From Alentia gelatinosa (Eukaryota; Annelida; Polychaeta; Phyllodocida; Polynoidae), in the NCBI GenBank assembly GCA_950022655.1, contig OX465592.1, positions 744,001 through 808,000 of the forward strand: 64,000 nucleotides of DNA, read 5' to 3'. A program made the position numbers and the translations under genes. A model generated the notes under the pieces. The model was not told the origin of the DNA and did no database searches. It saw only the letters and a program-made list of their open reading frames with translations. How positions within the stretch are numbered: the stretch's first letter is position 1; each line of letters starts with the position of its first letter. Shown here piece by piece: positions 1-10,488 of this stretch.

Positions 1-475
1 GAGCTGGGGTGTGTGGGGATGTTTGAATCACTGTTTATTGGTGTGAATGGAGCCAAATTTATTGTCTTTGTTTTACACAATAAAAAACATGTACAAACTG
101 AAAATGAAAATAAAAAATGGCATCCCTGAATGTAGAAAGTTCTCGAAGTTGGCTTTATGAAACAGCTGCTGGTGTCACCTTCCTTATGATGAAGTCTAGA
201 AGGCAGAGATGTCAACTGGGGTCAGAGAAAAGTGGAAGTAGGTTTGATGTGGAATCTGCTGCTGAAAGACCGAGAGAACGTGGAAAAGATGTCAGTGTCA
301 GCCACGGCAGGGCACTGACGGTCTGCAGGAGTGTCGTGGTAGACAAGTCTTATTGGCGGGATTGAGGCTCTATTGATACCATCTTCATTTTACACAAGGG
401 TATAACATTTTACGGTACATATAAAAAATGAAAATATGATTTCCATGGAAAAGTGGAACCATGGCACTTTCATGT
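1..475. repeat. Dispersed repeat family B, degenerate copies
   Basis: Recognisable phrases (GTCAACTGGGGTCAG, TGAAAATGAAAAT, CATGGAAAAGTGGAAC) recur in the same order near 4.9-5.45 kb, 9.98-10.1 kb, 24.1-24.3 kb, 32.15-32.4 kb and 46.27-46.55 kb. A short open frame at 117-365 lies wholly inside this repeat and is not a gene. No terminal repeats or coding domain were recognised, so the class of the element is unknown. Confidence 0.5.
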
Positions 476-522
476 ATTTTTTTTCAATTTAAAAATTAGT
501 CTAACTCTCGTTCGGTTTCGTA

Positions 523-738
523 TTTATCCTACCTCGTCTATGCTTTTGTATTACTAAAAGATAAATATTGAGTCAATGACCAACAGAACTTTTTTTCATA
601 GTAGCTGACATCCTGCTCTCTGATTGGTCAATATTGTTATTAATCTAGTGGCATAAAAAACACTTTATGTCACTGCCTGCCACATAAAATTTCCCTATGT
701 TAAGTCTATGGCAGTTTTTTATTAGGGGTAGGATAAAA
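523..738. mobile_element. MITE-like element with TTTATCCTACC termini
   Basis: Left end TTTATCCTACC is the inverse of the right end GGGGTAGGATAAAA. The internal phrase around AACACTTTATGTCAC and the phrase TATGGCGTTTTTTATTAGGGG recur in copies at 7.47-7.59 kb and 9.447-9.580 kb. Short, non-coding and with inverted ends, it fits a non-autonomous DNA transposon. Confidence 0.6.
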
Positions 739-744
739 AATAAT

Positions 745-1587
745 TTTTTCTTTATACTTCAGAAGGCTTCAGCTATATTTAGCTGGTTTTATGACCTTGT
801 AGTGGGCAGGATTTGAGAGGATCAGATCTTAAGATATAATATCTTCAGTTTTGCGGTGCTTTCTGTTCCACCAAGCAATCAATTGTAGCACAATGGTTAC
901 TTTAGTCAAGTTATAATACATACAATCATATAGACTAAACCGCCATAAGGTATTATACTATTTGGTAGTCTATGAATATTCGTGAAACATAATTTACACA
1001 TACATAATCACACCTTGTAAAAGAAAACACAGGAAAGCCTCAGCAAGCCTTGGATCTATAGGCTCTAAAGTTTACTGTCATATTCAACCAAATAGAATAA
1101 AGTAGGTGACAGTATCATCAAAAGGTTTGCCAAGTTACACTGACCACCCCTCAGATGTGTGGTCCACCAGATGAAAGCACCTCTAAGGATGTCCAGAGTG
1201 TTCAGCACTTTTCTTTTTTAATTCGATTCATTTCTGTTGCATAATATATCGTCCAATGAATACAAAGTTGAACATACATGATTTGTTTCTCAATATAAGA
1301 AATAACAGTGAAAAAGATGTAATGAGTGATGAATACCAAAATAGGGGTTTTCCTCACTAGTGAGGCAGTTTCGTCATGTAAAAGGGTATGACATGAGCAG
1401 TGCACTGCGTGGCTCCCGTTTTGCTCAAGTTTAGAGGCCAGTGCGGTGGAGCAAGTCACCCACTCACCGACAGCGGCCATCGACATTAAATAGCATCACA
1501 ATATCAGAATCATTCAAACTGCTTTAGCAAATTACTTATGACGTCATCTCACATCACTCCCCCACGACCATGGCGTAGTATTGGCAC
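745..1587. other. Non-coding stretch, nothing recognised
   Basis: AT-rich sequence downstream of the ORC4 stop codon. The open frame at 1202-1486 shows no conserved motif or splice context. The ORC4 3' UTR and polyadenylation site should lie between here and position 2000, but no signal stands out. Confidence 0.4.
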
Positions 1588-1870
1588 TCTATCTCACCTC
1601 AGTATTTTTCTCCATAAGATTAAAGTATGGCGCTTGTACTCCACGGCCATGAAGGTATTGTACCCAATACTCAATGGCTAATTTGGTGAGTTATTTCATC
1701 AATAAATAATGTTATCCGGGTGAGATAAAATCAGAAACCCACTCGATAAAAATAACTTGGTCCGCACTCCACCTCGTTTGACCGCTAGGTCATTCACTCA
1801 GCTTCGCTTGGTGAATTACTCCGCGGTCAAACTCGATGGAGTACGGACCGCGTTCTTCTCGCCTGATGAG
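1588..1870. mobile_element. Composite foldback element (GTGAGATAAAA type)
   Basis: First part: inverted ends TATCTCACCT and GGTGAGATAAAA around a core with TACTCCACGGCC and TTGTACCCAATAC. It is followed directly by a palindrome whose arms (GTCCGCACTCCACCTCG and its inverse) flank about 70 bp. The same two-part order recurs at 21697-21960 and, in altered order, at 17164-17630. This suggests one non-autonomous element rather than two. Confidence 0.6.
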
Positions 1871-1999
1871 CTCCTGCTAGTCACGTGGGGGGTCGCTGCG
1901 CGTCATTTTTAATGTTATTATGTGAGATAGTCGTCAGGCTGTAGGATTGGCGGGATTTCTAGACGACGTCACACTGCTGTACTCCACTGCCGGTGGGTA

Positions 2000-2185
2000 T
2001 CAGTTCAAGCATGCGCTCTGCGCCCAGTACTTGACTTCCGTGGGGCATTCTGGGTATTTCTGCAGGGCCTCTGTGATCTGCGCGCCATCTAGTAGCAGGT
2101 TCATGAGGCGGTACTCCTTCTGTGTACGACTGGTGGCGCCATCTGCCGAGCGGACCAGCTCCAGCGCGCACAAGTGTTCAAAGGC
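2000..2185 (-). CDS. ORC4: ORC4 terminal coding exon
   Basis: Acceptor TTCAG at 2190-2186, then 61 codons starting [10 protein letters not shown], ending at TGA 2000-2002. Phase 0. It contains [11 protein letters not shown] and [11 protein letters not shown], the conserved C-terminal end of ORC4. Its first 17 bases and its acceptor are copied about 17 times in the array immediately upstream on the coding strand. Confidence 0.95.
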   Translation of the reverse strand, partial: AFEHLCALELVRSADGATSRTQKEYRLMNLLLDGAQITEALQKYPECPTEVKYWAQSACLN

Positions 2186-5100
2186 CTGAAGATATATTTA
2201 TATAAGTATACATATATATTCACATATAGAGTAAAACACAGGTGTTCAAAGGCCTGAAGAGATATACAAATATATATAAATATACACACATATATATTCA
2301 CATATAGAGTAAAACACAGGTGTTCAAAGGCCTGAAGAGATATACAAATATATATAAATATACACACCTATATATTCACATATAGAGTAAAACACAGGTG
2401 TTCAAAGGCCTGAAGAGATATACAAATATATATAAATATACACACCTATATATTCACATATACAGTAAAACACAGGTGTTCAAAGGCCTGAAGAGATATT
2501 TATATAAGTATACATATATATTCACATATAGAGTAAAACACAGGTGTTCAAAGGCCTGAAGAGATATACAAATATATATAAATATACACACCTATATATT
2601 CACATATAGAGTAAAACACAGGTGTTCAAAGGCCTGCAGCGAGATATATATATATAAATATACACACCTATATATTCACATATAGAGTAAAACACAGGTG
2701 TTCAAAGGCCTGAAGAGATATACAAATATATATAAATATACACACCTATATATTCACATATAGAGTAAAAACACAGGTGTTCAAAGGCCTGAAGAGATAT
2801 ACAAATATATATAAATATACACACCTATATATTCACATATAGAGTAAAAACACAGGTGTTCAAAGGCCTGAGGAGATATACAAATATATATAAATATACA
2901 CACCTATATATTCACATATAGAGTAAAACACAGGTGTTCAAAGGCCTGCAGCGAGATATATATATATATATACACACCTATATATTCACATATAGAGTAA
3001 AACACAGGTGTTCAAAGGCCTGAAGAGATATACAAATATATATAAATATACACACCTATATAGTCACATATAGAGTAAAACACAGGTGTTCAAAGGCCTG
3101 AATCGAGATATATATATATAAATATACACACCTATATATTCACATATAGAGTAAAACACAGGTGTTCAAAGGCCTGAAGAGATATACAAATATATATAAA
3201 TATACACACCTATATATTCACATATACAGTAAAACACAGGTGTTCAAAGGCCTGAAGAGATATACAAATATATATAAATATACACACCTATATATTCACA
3301 TATACAGTAAAACACAGGTGTTCAAAGGCCTGAAGAGATATACAAATATATATAAATATACACACCTATATATTCACATATAGAGTAAAAACACAGGTGT
3401 TCAAAGGCCTGAAGAGATATACAAATATATATAAATATACACACCTATATATTCACATATACAGTAAAACACAGGTGTTCAAAGGCCTGAAGCGAGAGAG
3501 AGAGACCAGAAGTGGTGGCTCCCTCACCAGAGGGCACCGTAAGTACTCGGTGTGTAGCAGGGCTTGTGACTCACAACGACACCGACCGCCACTCGGTGTG
3601 TAGCAGGGCTTGTGACTCACAACGACACCGACCGCCACTCGGTGTGTAGCAGGGCTTGTGACTCACAACGACACCGACCGCCACTCGGTGTGTAGCAGGG
3701 CTTGTGACTCACAACGACACCGACCGCCACTGGGTGTGTAGCAGGGCTTGTGACTCACAACGACACCGACCGCCACTGGGTGTGTAGCAGGGCTTGTGAC
3801 TCACAACGACACCGACCGCCACTGGGTGTGTAGCAGGGCTTGTGACTCACAACGACACCGACCGCCACTGGGTGTGTAGCAGGGCTTGTGACTCACAACG
3901 ACACCGACCGCCACTCGGTGTGTAGCAGGGCTTGTGACTCACAACGACACCGACCGCCACACGGTGTGTAGCAGGGCTTGTGACTCACAACAACACCGAC
4001 CGCCACTCGGTGTGTAGCAGGGCTTGTGACTCACAACGACACCGACCGCCACTCGGTGTGTAGCAGGGCTTGTGACTCACAACGACACCGACCGCCACAC
4101 GGTGTGTAGCAGGGCTTGTGACTCACAACGACACCGACCGCCACTCGGTGTGTAGCAGGGCTTGTGACTCACAACAACACCGACCGCCACACGGTGTGTA
4201 GCAGGGCTTGTGACTCACAACGACACCGACCGCCACTCGGTGTGTAGCAGGGCTTGTGACTCACAACGACACCGACCGCCACACGGAGAACATCTTTTCT
4301 TATGTTTTCCTCTGAACTCCTCCCTCAAAATCTTATTGGAATCAGTCATGACTTTCATGATCATTAATCATACCTTTTTCCTCAGAATAACACTAACTTC
4401 ACAGGAAGTGATTATTAACAAACATATTTGAACTGATATAGAAATATTCATTGAATAATCTCATATTTGAACTATGTGGGATAGTCACATGTAAACAGCA
4501 AGGGATAGTCACATGTAAACTACGAGGGACAGTCACATGTATAACACAATCTTCGGGAAAATATTGAAATAAAGAGAGCGAAGCTCAAATTTTAAAAAAA
4601 GAAGAAAAAAAAAGGATGAAAATATGATCAGTGAGTAAGGGCAAACAGCGATTTTCTTGCGTTCGTTGCTTTGAGCTATTAAATCTTAATCTGACATAAA
4701 TAAAAGCCGCCTCTCCTGCGGCAGACACTCGTTCTGACCATGTCTGGTCGTCAGTCAAAACGGTTCGTTTTTGTTTAATTCAGACACAGGCATCTCTCGG
4801 GTCACTGGGTTTTTCAGAGGTACTCAAATGACGTGGACTCACCTTCAACACCACTGCCTTGTCGAAGGTCTGCATGGAACTCCTTCTTTGGCAGAACTTT
4901 TGATATTCTGTAAAAATAGAAGTTGGGATATCTGACGTTTGTTACGCCTCAGAGACTCAGAAACGTGTTTGTGTCGGCCGCAGTACGGGGCTGGCGGTCT
5001 CCGGGAGTAACACCTCTCTTTAGTTTGTTTTCTATGCGTGAATGAGGCTCAATTAATAGTTTCTTGAAATTACGCCAGAAAAAAGAATTTATGACACTGA

Positions 5101-8100
5101 AAATGAAAAATGAGAAGATCTATAATAACCAGTAAGTAGAGATTCACAGGGACTTTCCTGTCTAGTCAGGGATGAAAGTTAGGGGCAGGAAAAAGTGGGA
5201 ATATTTTCTTTGCAGACTTTGCTGCCTGAGGTAGACCAAGAAAACATGGGAAACAAGTAATTTTTATCTATGGCATGAGCCTGAGGATATATGGAAAGGT
5301 TCAAAACAGTATTTCATGGGGCGTGAGGCCGAAAAACGTTTACATTGATTTACACAATGACTAACAATCAATAAACTGAAAAGGGGAGAAAGTGGATTTA
5401 ATTGGAAAAGTGGAAAACTGCCACACCTGCTATCTAGATAGGATACAGTGAAGGTATGACCTTCCTGACATACACTAGAGGCGGCATAATGTTCGGGCAT
5501 GATGGGCATGATAGGGCATAATGGGGAATGATGGGGTATGTTGGGGGAATGGTGGGGTATGATGGGGTATGATGGGGCATGATGGGGTATGATAGGGTAT
5601 GATGGGGCATGATGGGATGTGATGGGGCATGATGGGATGTGATGGGGCATGATGGGGCATGATGGGGTATGACTGGGGTATGATGGGGTATGACAGGGTA
5701 TGATGGGGTATGACAGGGTATGATGGGGTATGACAGGGTATGATGGGGTATGACTGGGTATGACAGGGTATGACTGGGGTATGACAGGGTATGACTGGGG
5801 TATGATGGGGTATGACAGGGTATGACAGGGTATGATGGGGTATGACTGGGGTATGATGGGGTATGACAGGGTATAATGGGGTATGACTGGGGTATGATGG
5901 GGTATGACAGGGTATGATGGAGTATGACTGGGGTATGATGGGGTATGACAGGGTATGATGGGGTATGACAGGGTATGATGGGGTATGACAGGGTATGATG
6001 GGGTATGACAGGGTATGATGGGGTATGACTGGGTATGACAGGGTATGACTGGGGTATGACAGGGTATGACTGGGGTATGATGGGGTATGATGGGGTATAA
6101 CAGGGTATGATGGGGTATGACTGGGGTATGATGGGGTATGACAGGGTATAATGGGGTATGACTGGGGTATGATGGGGTATGACAGGGTATGATGGAGTAT
6201 GACTGGGGTATGATGGGGTATGACAGGGTATGATGGGGTATGACAGGGTATGATGGGGTATGACAGGGTATGATGGGGTATGACAGGGTATGATGGGGTA
6301 TGACTGGGGTATGATGGGGTATGACTGGGGTATGATGGGGTATGACTGGGGTATGACGGGGTATGACTGGGGTATGATGGGGTATGACAGGGTATGACTG
6401 GGGTATGACAGGGTATGATGGGGTATGACTGGGGTATGACAGGGTATGACAGGGTATAATGGGGTATGACAGGGTATGATGGGGTATGACTGGGGTATGA
6501 TGGGGTATAACGGGGCATGACAGGGTATGACGGTGACTTACCATTGAAGACCATCTCGAAGTTGAAGGGCTCCGAGTCGTACATCTCTGTCAGGTGTTTC
6601 ATGGCAATGATCAGACACAGCTCCAACACCGAGACGCCTGTCAACAAGAAACCACACAGTTAATACAAGAGAACCTGACACAAAGAGTCTCACAGCTTTA
6701 TACAAGAGAGACTGTCAACAAGAAAACACACAGTTAATACAAGAGAACCTGACACAAAGAGTCTCACAGCTTTATACAAGAGAGACTGTCAACAAGAGAA
6801 AACACACAGTTTATACAAGAGAACCTGACACAAAGAGTCTCACAGTTTTATACAAGAAAACCTGACACAAAGAGTCTCACAGCTCCAACACCGAGACGCC
6901 TGTCAACAAGAAAACACACAGTTAATACAAGAGAACCTGACACAAAGAGTCTTACAGCTTTATACAAGAGAGACTGTCAACAAGAGTCTCACAGCTTTAT
7001 ACAAGAGAGACTGTCAACAAGAAAACACACAGTTTATACAAGAGAGCCTGACACAAAGAGTCTCACAGCTCCAACACCGAGACGCCTGTCAACAAGAAAA
7101 CACACACAGTTAATACAAGAGAACCTGACACAAAGAGTCTCACAGCTTTATACAAGAAAACCTGACACAAAGAGTCTCACAGCTTTATACAAGAGAGACT
7201 GTCAACAAGAAAACACACAGTTTATACAAGACACAAAAAGTCTCACAGTTTTATACATGAGAAACCGTCAACAGCAAAATCACAGTTTGATACAAGAGAA
7301 CCCGTCAACGACCAAATCACAGTTATAATAGTTTGTATCAAGTTAACTTTCTTGAACACATCAATGTGCATGGCAGTGAATAATATATAAGTTTTATAGG
7401 TAATATCAAGAGATGTCACCAGTTTGAGTCTGAGTTTATTTATGCAACACATTTTGTGGGATGCATTATTTCACGAGTCCATATTTTTTAAGTATCGGAA
7501 AGTAGTGGCATAAACAACACTTTATGTCACGCCCATGAAATAAACAAATCCCATGTTATGCCTATGGCGTTTTTTATTAGGGGTAGCATAATATAGGTTA
7601 CTCTAAAAACATAAAGGCTGAAGAATAGAAATATAGGTTTTTATAGGTTATAGAGGTTCCTTTAACAAAGTAAAGGCTCAATAATAGAAATATAGGTTTT
7701 TATAGGTGTTTACAGGTTTCCGTTTGAATGGGAGGCAGAGAGGTGTGGGGTGACTGATCGTGTAGCAGCGCGGCCTTACAGTCGGTCGTCAGGTGTTTAC
7801 AGGTTTCACTGGGAGGCGGGGAGGTGTGGGGTGACTGACCGTGTGGCAGCGCGGCCTTACAGTCGGTCGTCAGGTGTTTACAGGTTTCACTGGGAGGTGA
7901 GAGGTGTGGGGTGACTGACCGTGTAGCAGCGCGGCCTTACAGTCGGTCGTCAGGTGTTTACAGGTTTCACTGGGAGGTGAGAGGTGTGGGGTGACTGACC
8001 GTGTAGCAGCGCGGCCTTACAGTCGGTCGTCAGGTGTTTATAGGTTTCACTGGGATGCCCCCGGAGAGGTGTGGGGTGACTGACCATGTAGCAGCGCGGC

Positions 8101-10488
8101 CTTACAGTCGGTCGTCAGGTGTTTACAGGTTTCACTGGGAGGTGAGAGGTGTGGGGTGACTGACCGTGTAGCAGCGCGGCCTTACAGTCGGTCGTCAGGT
8201 GTTTATAGGTTTCACTGGGAGGCCCCCGGAGAGGTGTGGGGTGACTGACCGTGTAGCAGCGCGGCCTTACAGTCGGTCGTCAGATGTTTATAGGTTTCAC
8301 TGGGAGGTGAGAGGTGTGGGGTGACTGACCGTGTAGCAGCGCGGCCTTGCAGTCGGTCGTCAGGTGTTTGGCTGAGTCAACGACGTCTCCCGCCTCCAGG
8401 AGGGGTTCGTTCTCCGACACGCGACACACGGGCAGCAGCTGAAGATACACAAACCACACACTAAACAAAGGCAAACCCACACAAACCACACACTAAACAG
8501 AGGGAAACACACACAAACCACACTCAACAGCGGAAACACACAAACCACACACTGAACAGAGGGAAACACACACAAACCACACTCAACAGCGGAAACACAC
8601 AAACCACACACTCAACAGAGAAACACACACAAACCACACACTCAACAGCGGAAACACACAAACCACACACTCAACAGCGGAAACACACAAACCACACACT
8701 AAACAGAGGGAAACTCACACAAACCACACACTAAACAGAGGGAAACTCACACAAACCACACACTAAACAGAGGGAAACTCACACAAACCACACACTAAAC
8801 AGCGGAAACACACACAAACCACACACTAAACAGCGGAAACGGACAAACCACACACTCAACAGAGGGCAACTCACACAAACCACACACTAAACAGCGGAAA
8901 CACACAAACCACACACTAAACAGAGGGAAACTCACACAAACCACACACTAAACAGTGGAAACACACAAACCACACACTCAACAGAGGGAAACTCACACAC
9001 ACAACCTACACACTAAATAGGAGCAAACTCAGGAGATGAAAATTACTTGAATTTCATAAGAAACATGATACGCATCATTTATAAGGTTATCGCCCATTGA
9101 GTATGAGCTACCATACTCTCAGGCCTGTCGAGTACGAGATCCTAATGTTAAAGCTATGGACATTCATACCAGGCTAAGATAATGATTAGGACTCCGCAAT
9201 GTACTACTTTATATCATGTACTATTTTATGTAATAAAGTCTGCTGTGTATTATAGTAAAACGTGTACACTGTGCTGATCAGTAAATGTAAGTCTACCACG
9301 GCTGGGGGTGAAGGATTATAAAGAGTCTGAGTTTATTTATGTCACGCATTTTGTGTGCTCCATAATTCCACGAAGACGAGTGACATTATGGAGCCAACAA
9401 AATGAGTGACATAAGTAAACTCAAACTCAAACGAGTGGCGTCTAGATTTTATCCTACCCCGTTTCCACATTTTTTCAGTATTAGAAAGTAGTGACATAAA
9501 CAACACTTTATGTCACACCCAGTGACATAGACAAATCCCATGTTAAGCCTATGGCGTTTTTTATTAGGGGTAGGATAAAAGACTCGAACCCCCTAACTCG
9601 AACTCGAACCCCCACCCCCGTCTATAATGTACCCTATTATGTACTAAACGCTGGTGTGTATTATAGTAAAACGTGTGCACGGTGCTGACCAGTAAATGTA
9701 AGTCTACCACTGCTGGTCCAGTGCCTTCACCACTGATCTAACTCCCCACCCCCGTCTATAATGTACTAAACGCTGGTGTGTATTATAGTAAAACGTGTGC
9801 ACGGTGCTGACCAGTAGACGGAGCAGAGCGCGGAGGTCCTTGCTGAGCGTGTACTGTCGCCGCAGAATGTCGAGAACGGCGCCATCCTTCGCCAGCTCCT
9901 GCAACATACAGCGTTAATAAAGATATATCCGACATTTTATATCAACATACAGAGTTATTAAAAGCGTATCCGACAAAATAAAAATGTTTTATTGGCATGA
10001 AAGAGTCTCAATTAAAATAACCTCTGTTTTCCAGAAGGGAATATATACAGTGAAAATGAAAATATGAGATTTTCATGGAAAAGTATGTCCTCAAATATCT
10101 TTTAACTTGGGAATGATGAAGACGTGGCTAGATCTAGCTCCGCAAAAAAAATAAATTAACGCCACTTAAATTAAGTGGCGTGGCTAGATCTAGATCTGCA
10201 TAACAAGAAATTAACTTATGAAATGACGTGGCTACTTCTAGATCTGCGGAAAAAAACCTTGAATATTTGTGTTTTTTCCAAAAGTAAAATTTCATTTTCC
10301 AACTGAAGGCCTACCTGGACGCGGGCGTTCCACTCGTGGGCGAACCTCTTGTCCCCGAAGTGTGCGGGCAGCGAGAGGTAGAAGCGGAAGACGTCCAGGT
10401 AGTCTGTGAACCGGATGTCGGGCAGCAGGTGGATCTGTCGGTGAGAGAAGCGCGACTTGACGCGTTTCTCCAGGAGCTCCATCACATC
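2000..10488 (-). CDS. ORC4: Origin recognition complex subunit 4, last six coding exons (5' half absent)
   Basis: ORC4 is a subunit of the nuclear origin recognition complex, which binds replication origins and helps load the MCM helicase. Exons in coding order: 10315-10488, 9812-9898, 8330-8438, 6542-6637, 4843-4907, 2000-2185. They join in phase to 238 codons ending in TGA at 2000-2002. Recognition rests on segments typical of metazoan ORC4: [15 protein letters not shown] (box VII-like end of the AAA+ domain), [30 protein letters not shown], and the end AFEHL...[11 protein letters not shown]. These cover the end of the AAA+ module and the C-terminal winged-helix region. All introns have GT/AG ends. 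The preceding part (normally just over 200 residues with Walker A and B) was searched for upstream on this strand and not seen, so it lies outside the window or behind very long introns. Every intron is loaded with minisatellites. Confidence 0.95.
2171..3491. repeat. 77-bp minisatellite carrying the ORC4 last-exon acceptor
   Basis: About 17 units of 70-79 bp. Each unit, read on the minus strand, has CTTCAG followed by GCCTTTGAACACCTGTG, i.e. the splice acceptor and the first codons of the last ORC4 exon, and then AT-rich filler. Copies differ mainly in the AT-rich part (GAAGAG, GCAGCG or GAATCG variants). The array begins within the exon itself. Confidence 0.95.
3547..4285. repeat. 46-bp minisatellite in ORC4 last intron
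   Basis: Sixteen near-identical 46-bp units with only a few substitutions (CACTCGG, CACTGGG, CACACGG; CAACGACA or CAACAACA). On the minus strand each unit holds TCGTTGTGAGTCAC, which resembles the donor of the neighbouring exon (TTGAAGGTGAGTCCAC) but is not a direct copy. Confidence 0.95.
4286..4836. other. ORC4 intron sequence without array
   Basis: AT-rich intron. It has three short imperfect repeats around GGGATAGTCACATGTAAAC at 4478-4540, then an A-rich stretch at 4590-4615. No exon or conserved element recognised. Confidence 0.4.
4843..4907 (-). CDS. ORC4: ORC4 internal exon, 65 bp
   Basis: Acceptor TTTTTACAG then AA, completing a Glu codon with the G of the previous exon, followed by 21 codons [21 protein letters not shown] and the donor GTGAGT at 4842-4837. 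The joined peptide FNEYQKF matches the ORC4 pattern, which confirms both borders. Confidence 0.9.
4925..5460. repeat. Dispersed repeat family B copies in ORC4 intron
   Basis: Degenerate copies of the family seen at 1-475: GAAAATGAAAAATGAGAAG, GGGATGAAAGTTAGGGGCAGG, TATGGCATGAGCCTGAGG and TGGAAAAGTGGAAAACTG in the same order as near 46.3-46.55 kb. Non-coding. Confidence 0.5.
5505..6535. repeat. GGGGTATGA-type minisatellite abutting an ORC4 donor
   Basis: About 1 kb of irregular short units built from GGGGTATGATG, GGGTATGACA and GGGGTATGACT, with GGGCATGATG variants on the left side. The array starts only a few bases downstream (coding sense) of the donor of exon 6542-6637. Long minus-strand open frames here (repeats of [10 protein letters not shown]) are a by-product of a stop-free repeat and are not genes. 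Confidence 0.95.
6542..6637 (-). CDS. ORC4: ORC4 internal exon, 96 bp
   Basis: Acceptor TTGACAG at 6644-6638, then GC completing Gly with the last G of the previous exon, 31 codons [15 protein letters not shown]...FNFEMVFN, a final G and the donor GTAAGT. Strongly ORC4-like winged-helix region. The first 20 bases plus the acceptor are repeated twice in the adjacent array. Confidence 0.95.
6600..7300. repeat. Tandem repeat including an ORC4 acceptor and exon start
   Basis: Variable units built from TTTATACAAGAGA, CTGTCAACAAG, AACACACAGTTAATAC and CTGACACAAAGAGTCTCACAG. The exon start plus acceptor (CTCCAACACCGAGACGCCTG then TCAACAAG, plus-strand view) occurs at about 6620, 6872 and 7070. Two exon-edge copies are therefore embedded in the intron. 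Confidence 0.9.
7301..7734. repeat. MITE copy and ATAGGTTTTTATAGG repeat
   Basis: 7470-7592 is a copy of the TTTATCCTACC MITE family (TTTATGTCACGCCC, TATGGCGTTTTTTATTAGGGG). 7600-7735 carries ATAGGTTTTTATAGGTT blocks that recur at 24320-24760, where they also lead into CACTGGGAGGC. Confidence 0.6.
7735..8345. repeat. 80-bp minisatellite carrying an ORC4 exon end and donor
   Basis: Seven units of about 80 bp beside the genuine exon. On the minus strand each holds the last ~35 exon bases (ending in GCCGCGCTGCTACACG) and the donor GTCAGT. The intron part of the unit (TATAGGTTTCACTGGGAGG) matches a dispersed repeat found near 24.7 kb. All seven copies have TGTAAG where the exon has TGCAAG, a synonymous change (Cys-Lys). 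Confidence 0.95.
8330..8438 (-). CDS. ORC4: ORC4 internal exon, 109 bp
   Basis: Acceptor TATCTTCAG at 8447-8439, 36 codons beginning [20 protein letters not shown] and ending DCKAALLH, plus one G before the donor GTCAGT. The middle is weakly conserved relative to vertebrate ORC4, but both junction phases fit and the flanking exons are unambiguous. Confidence 0.9.
8443..9005. repeat. ACACAAACCACACACTAAACAG minisatellite at an ORC4 acceptor
   Basis: About 18 units of 26-33 bp built from CACAAACCACACACT(A/C)AACAG followed by AGGGAAAC or CGGAAAC. It starts about 5 bases upstream (coding sense) of the acceptor of exon 8330-8438 and supplies its polypyrimidine-like TGTGTGGTTTGTGTATC tract. No coding bases are included. 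Confidence 0.95.
9085..9700. mobile_element. Palindrome and MITE cluster in ORC4 intron
   Basis: 9325-9415 is an imperfect palindrome (GAGTTTATTTATGTCACGC against GTGACATAAGTAAACTC). 9447-9580 is a MITE with matching ends TTTTATCCTACCCC and GGGGTAGGATAAAA. A block TATTATAGTAAAACGTG(T/C)ACA near 9250 is repeated near 9660 and 9785 next to the exon donor. Confidence 0.65.
9690..9770 (-). mobile_element. tRNA-like SINE head fragment
   Basis: Minus-strand GGGGAGTTAGATCAGTGG followed by AAGGCACTGGACCAGCAG resembles the A-box half of the SINE at 27361-28080. It sits inside the tandem duplication beside the donor of ORC4 exon 9812-9898. Confidence 0.6.
9812..9898 (-). CDS. ORC4: ORC4 internal exon, 87 bp
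   Basis: Acceptor TGTTGCAG, 29 codons beginning [20 protein letters not shown] and ending RALLRLL, donor GTCAGC at 9811-9806. Corresponds to the helical segment after the AAA+ lid in ORC4. The donor neighbourhood (GTGCTGACCAGTA, plus view) is copied near 9680 and, with a substitution, near 9273. Confidence 0.92.
9975..10300. repeat. Family B fragment and short local repeats
   Basis: 9975-10095 matches family B (CAGTGAAAATGAAAATATGAG). 10110-10250 has three copies of GTGGCTAGATCTAG or GTGGCTACTTCTAG followed by an A-rich run. Intronic, non-coding. Confidence 0.5.
10315..10488 (-). CDS. ORC4: ORC4 internal exon with AAA+ box VII region, 174 bp
   Basis: Acceptor TCGTCACAG, 58 codons starting [14 protein letters not shown] and ending HEWNARVQ, donor GTAGGC at 10314. 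Carries the [12 protein letters not shown] segment and the LSLPAHF motif characteristic of ORC4. This is the most 5' ORC4 exon visible. Its acceptor and first nine bases are copied about 19 times in the upstream array. Confidence 0.96.

Noticed and set aside
3547..4285. CRISPR array (regular direct repeats)
   Set aside because: Units are contiguous with no unique spacers, in a eukaryotic intron; a plain minisatellite.
3547..4285. Idea that the 46-bp units are copies of the ORC4 donor at 4842
   Set aside because: Only TTGTGAGTCAC resembles the donor region; the preceding exon bases do not match, and the array lies about 550 bp away, so direct derivation is not shown.
5264..6647. Two minus-strand open frames of about 400 codons rich in [10 protein letters not shown]
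   Set aside because: They are translations of a short stop-free repeat; only 6542-6637 inside them is an ORC4 exon with splice sites.
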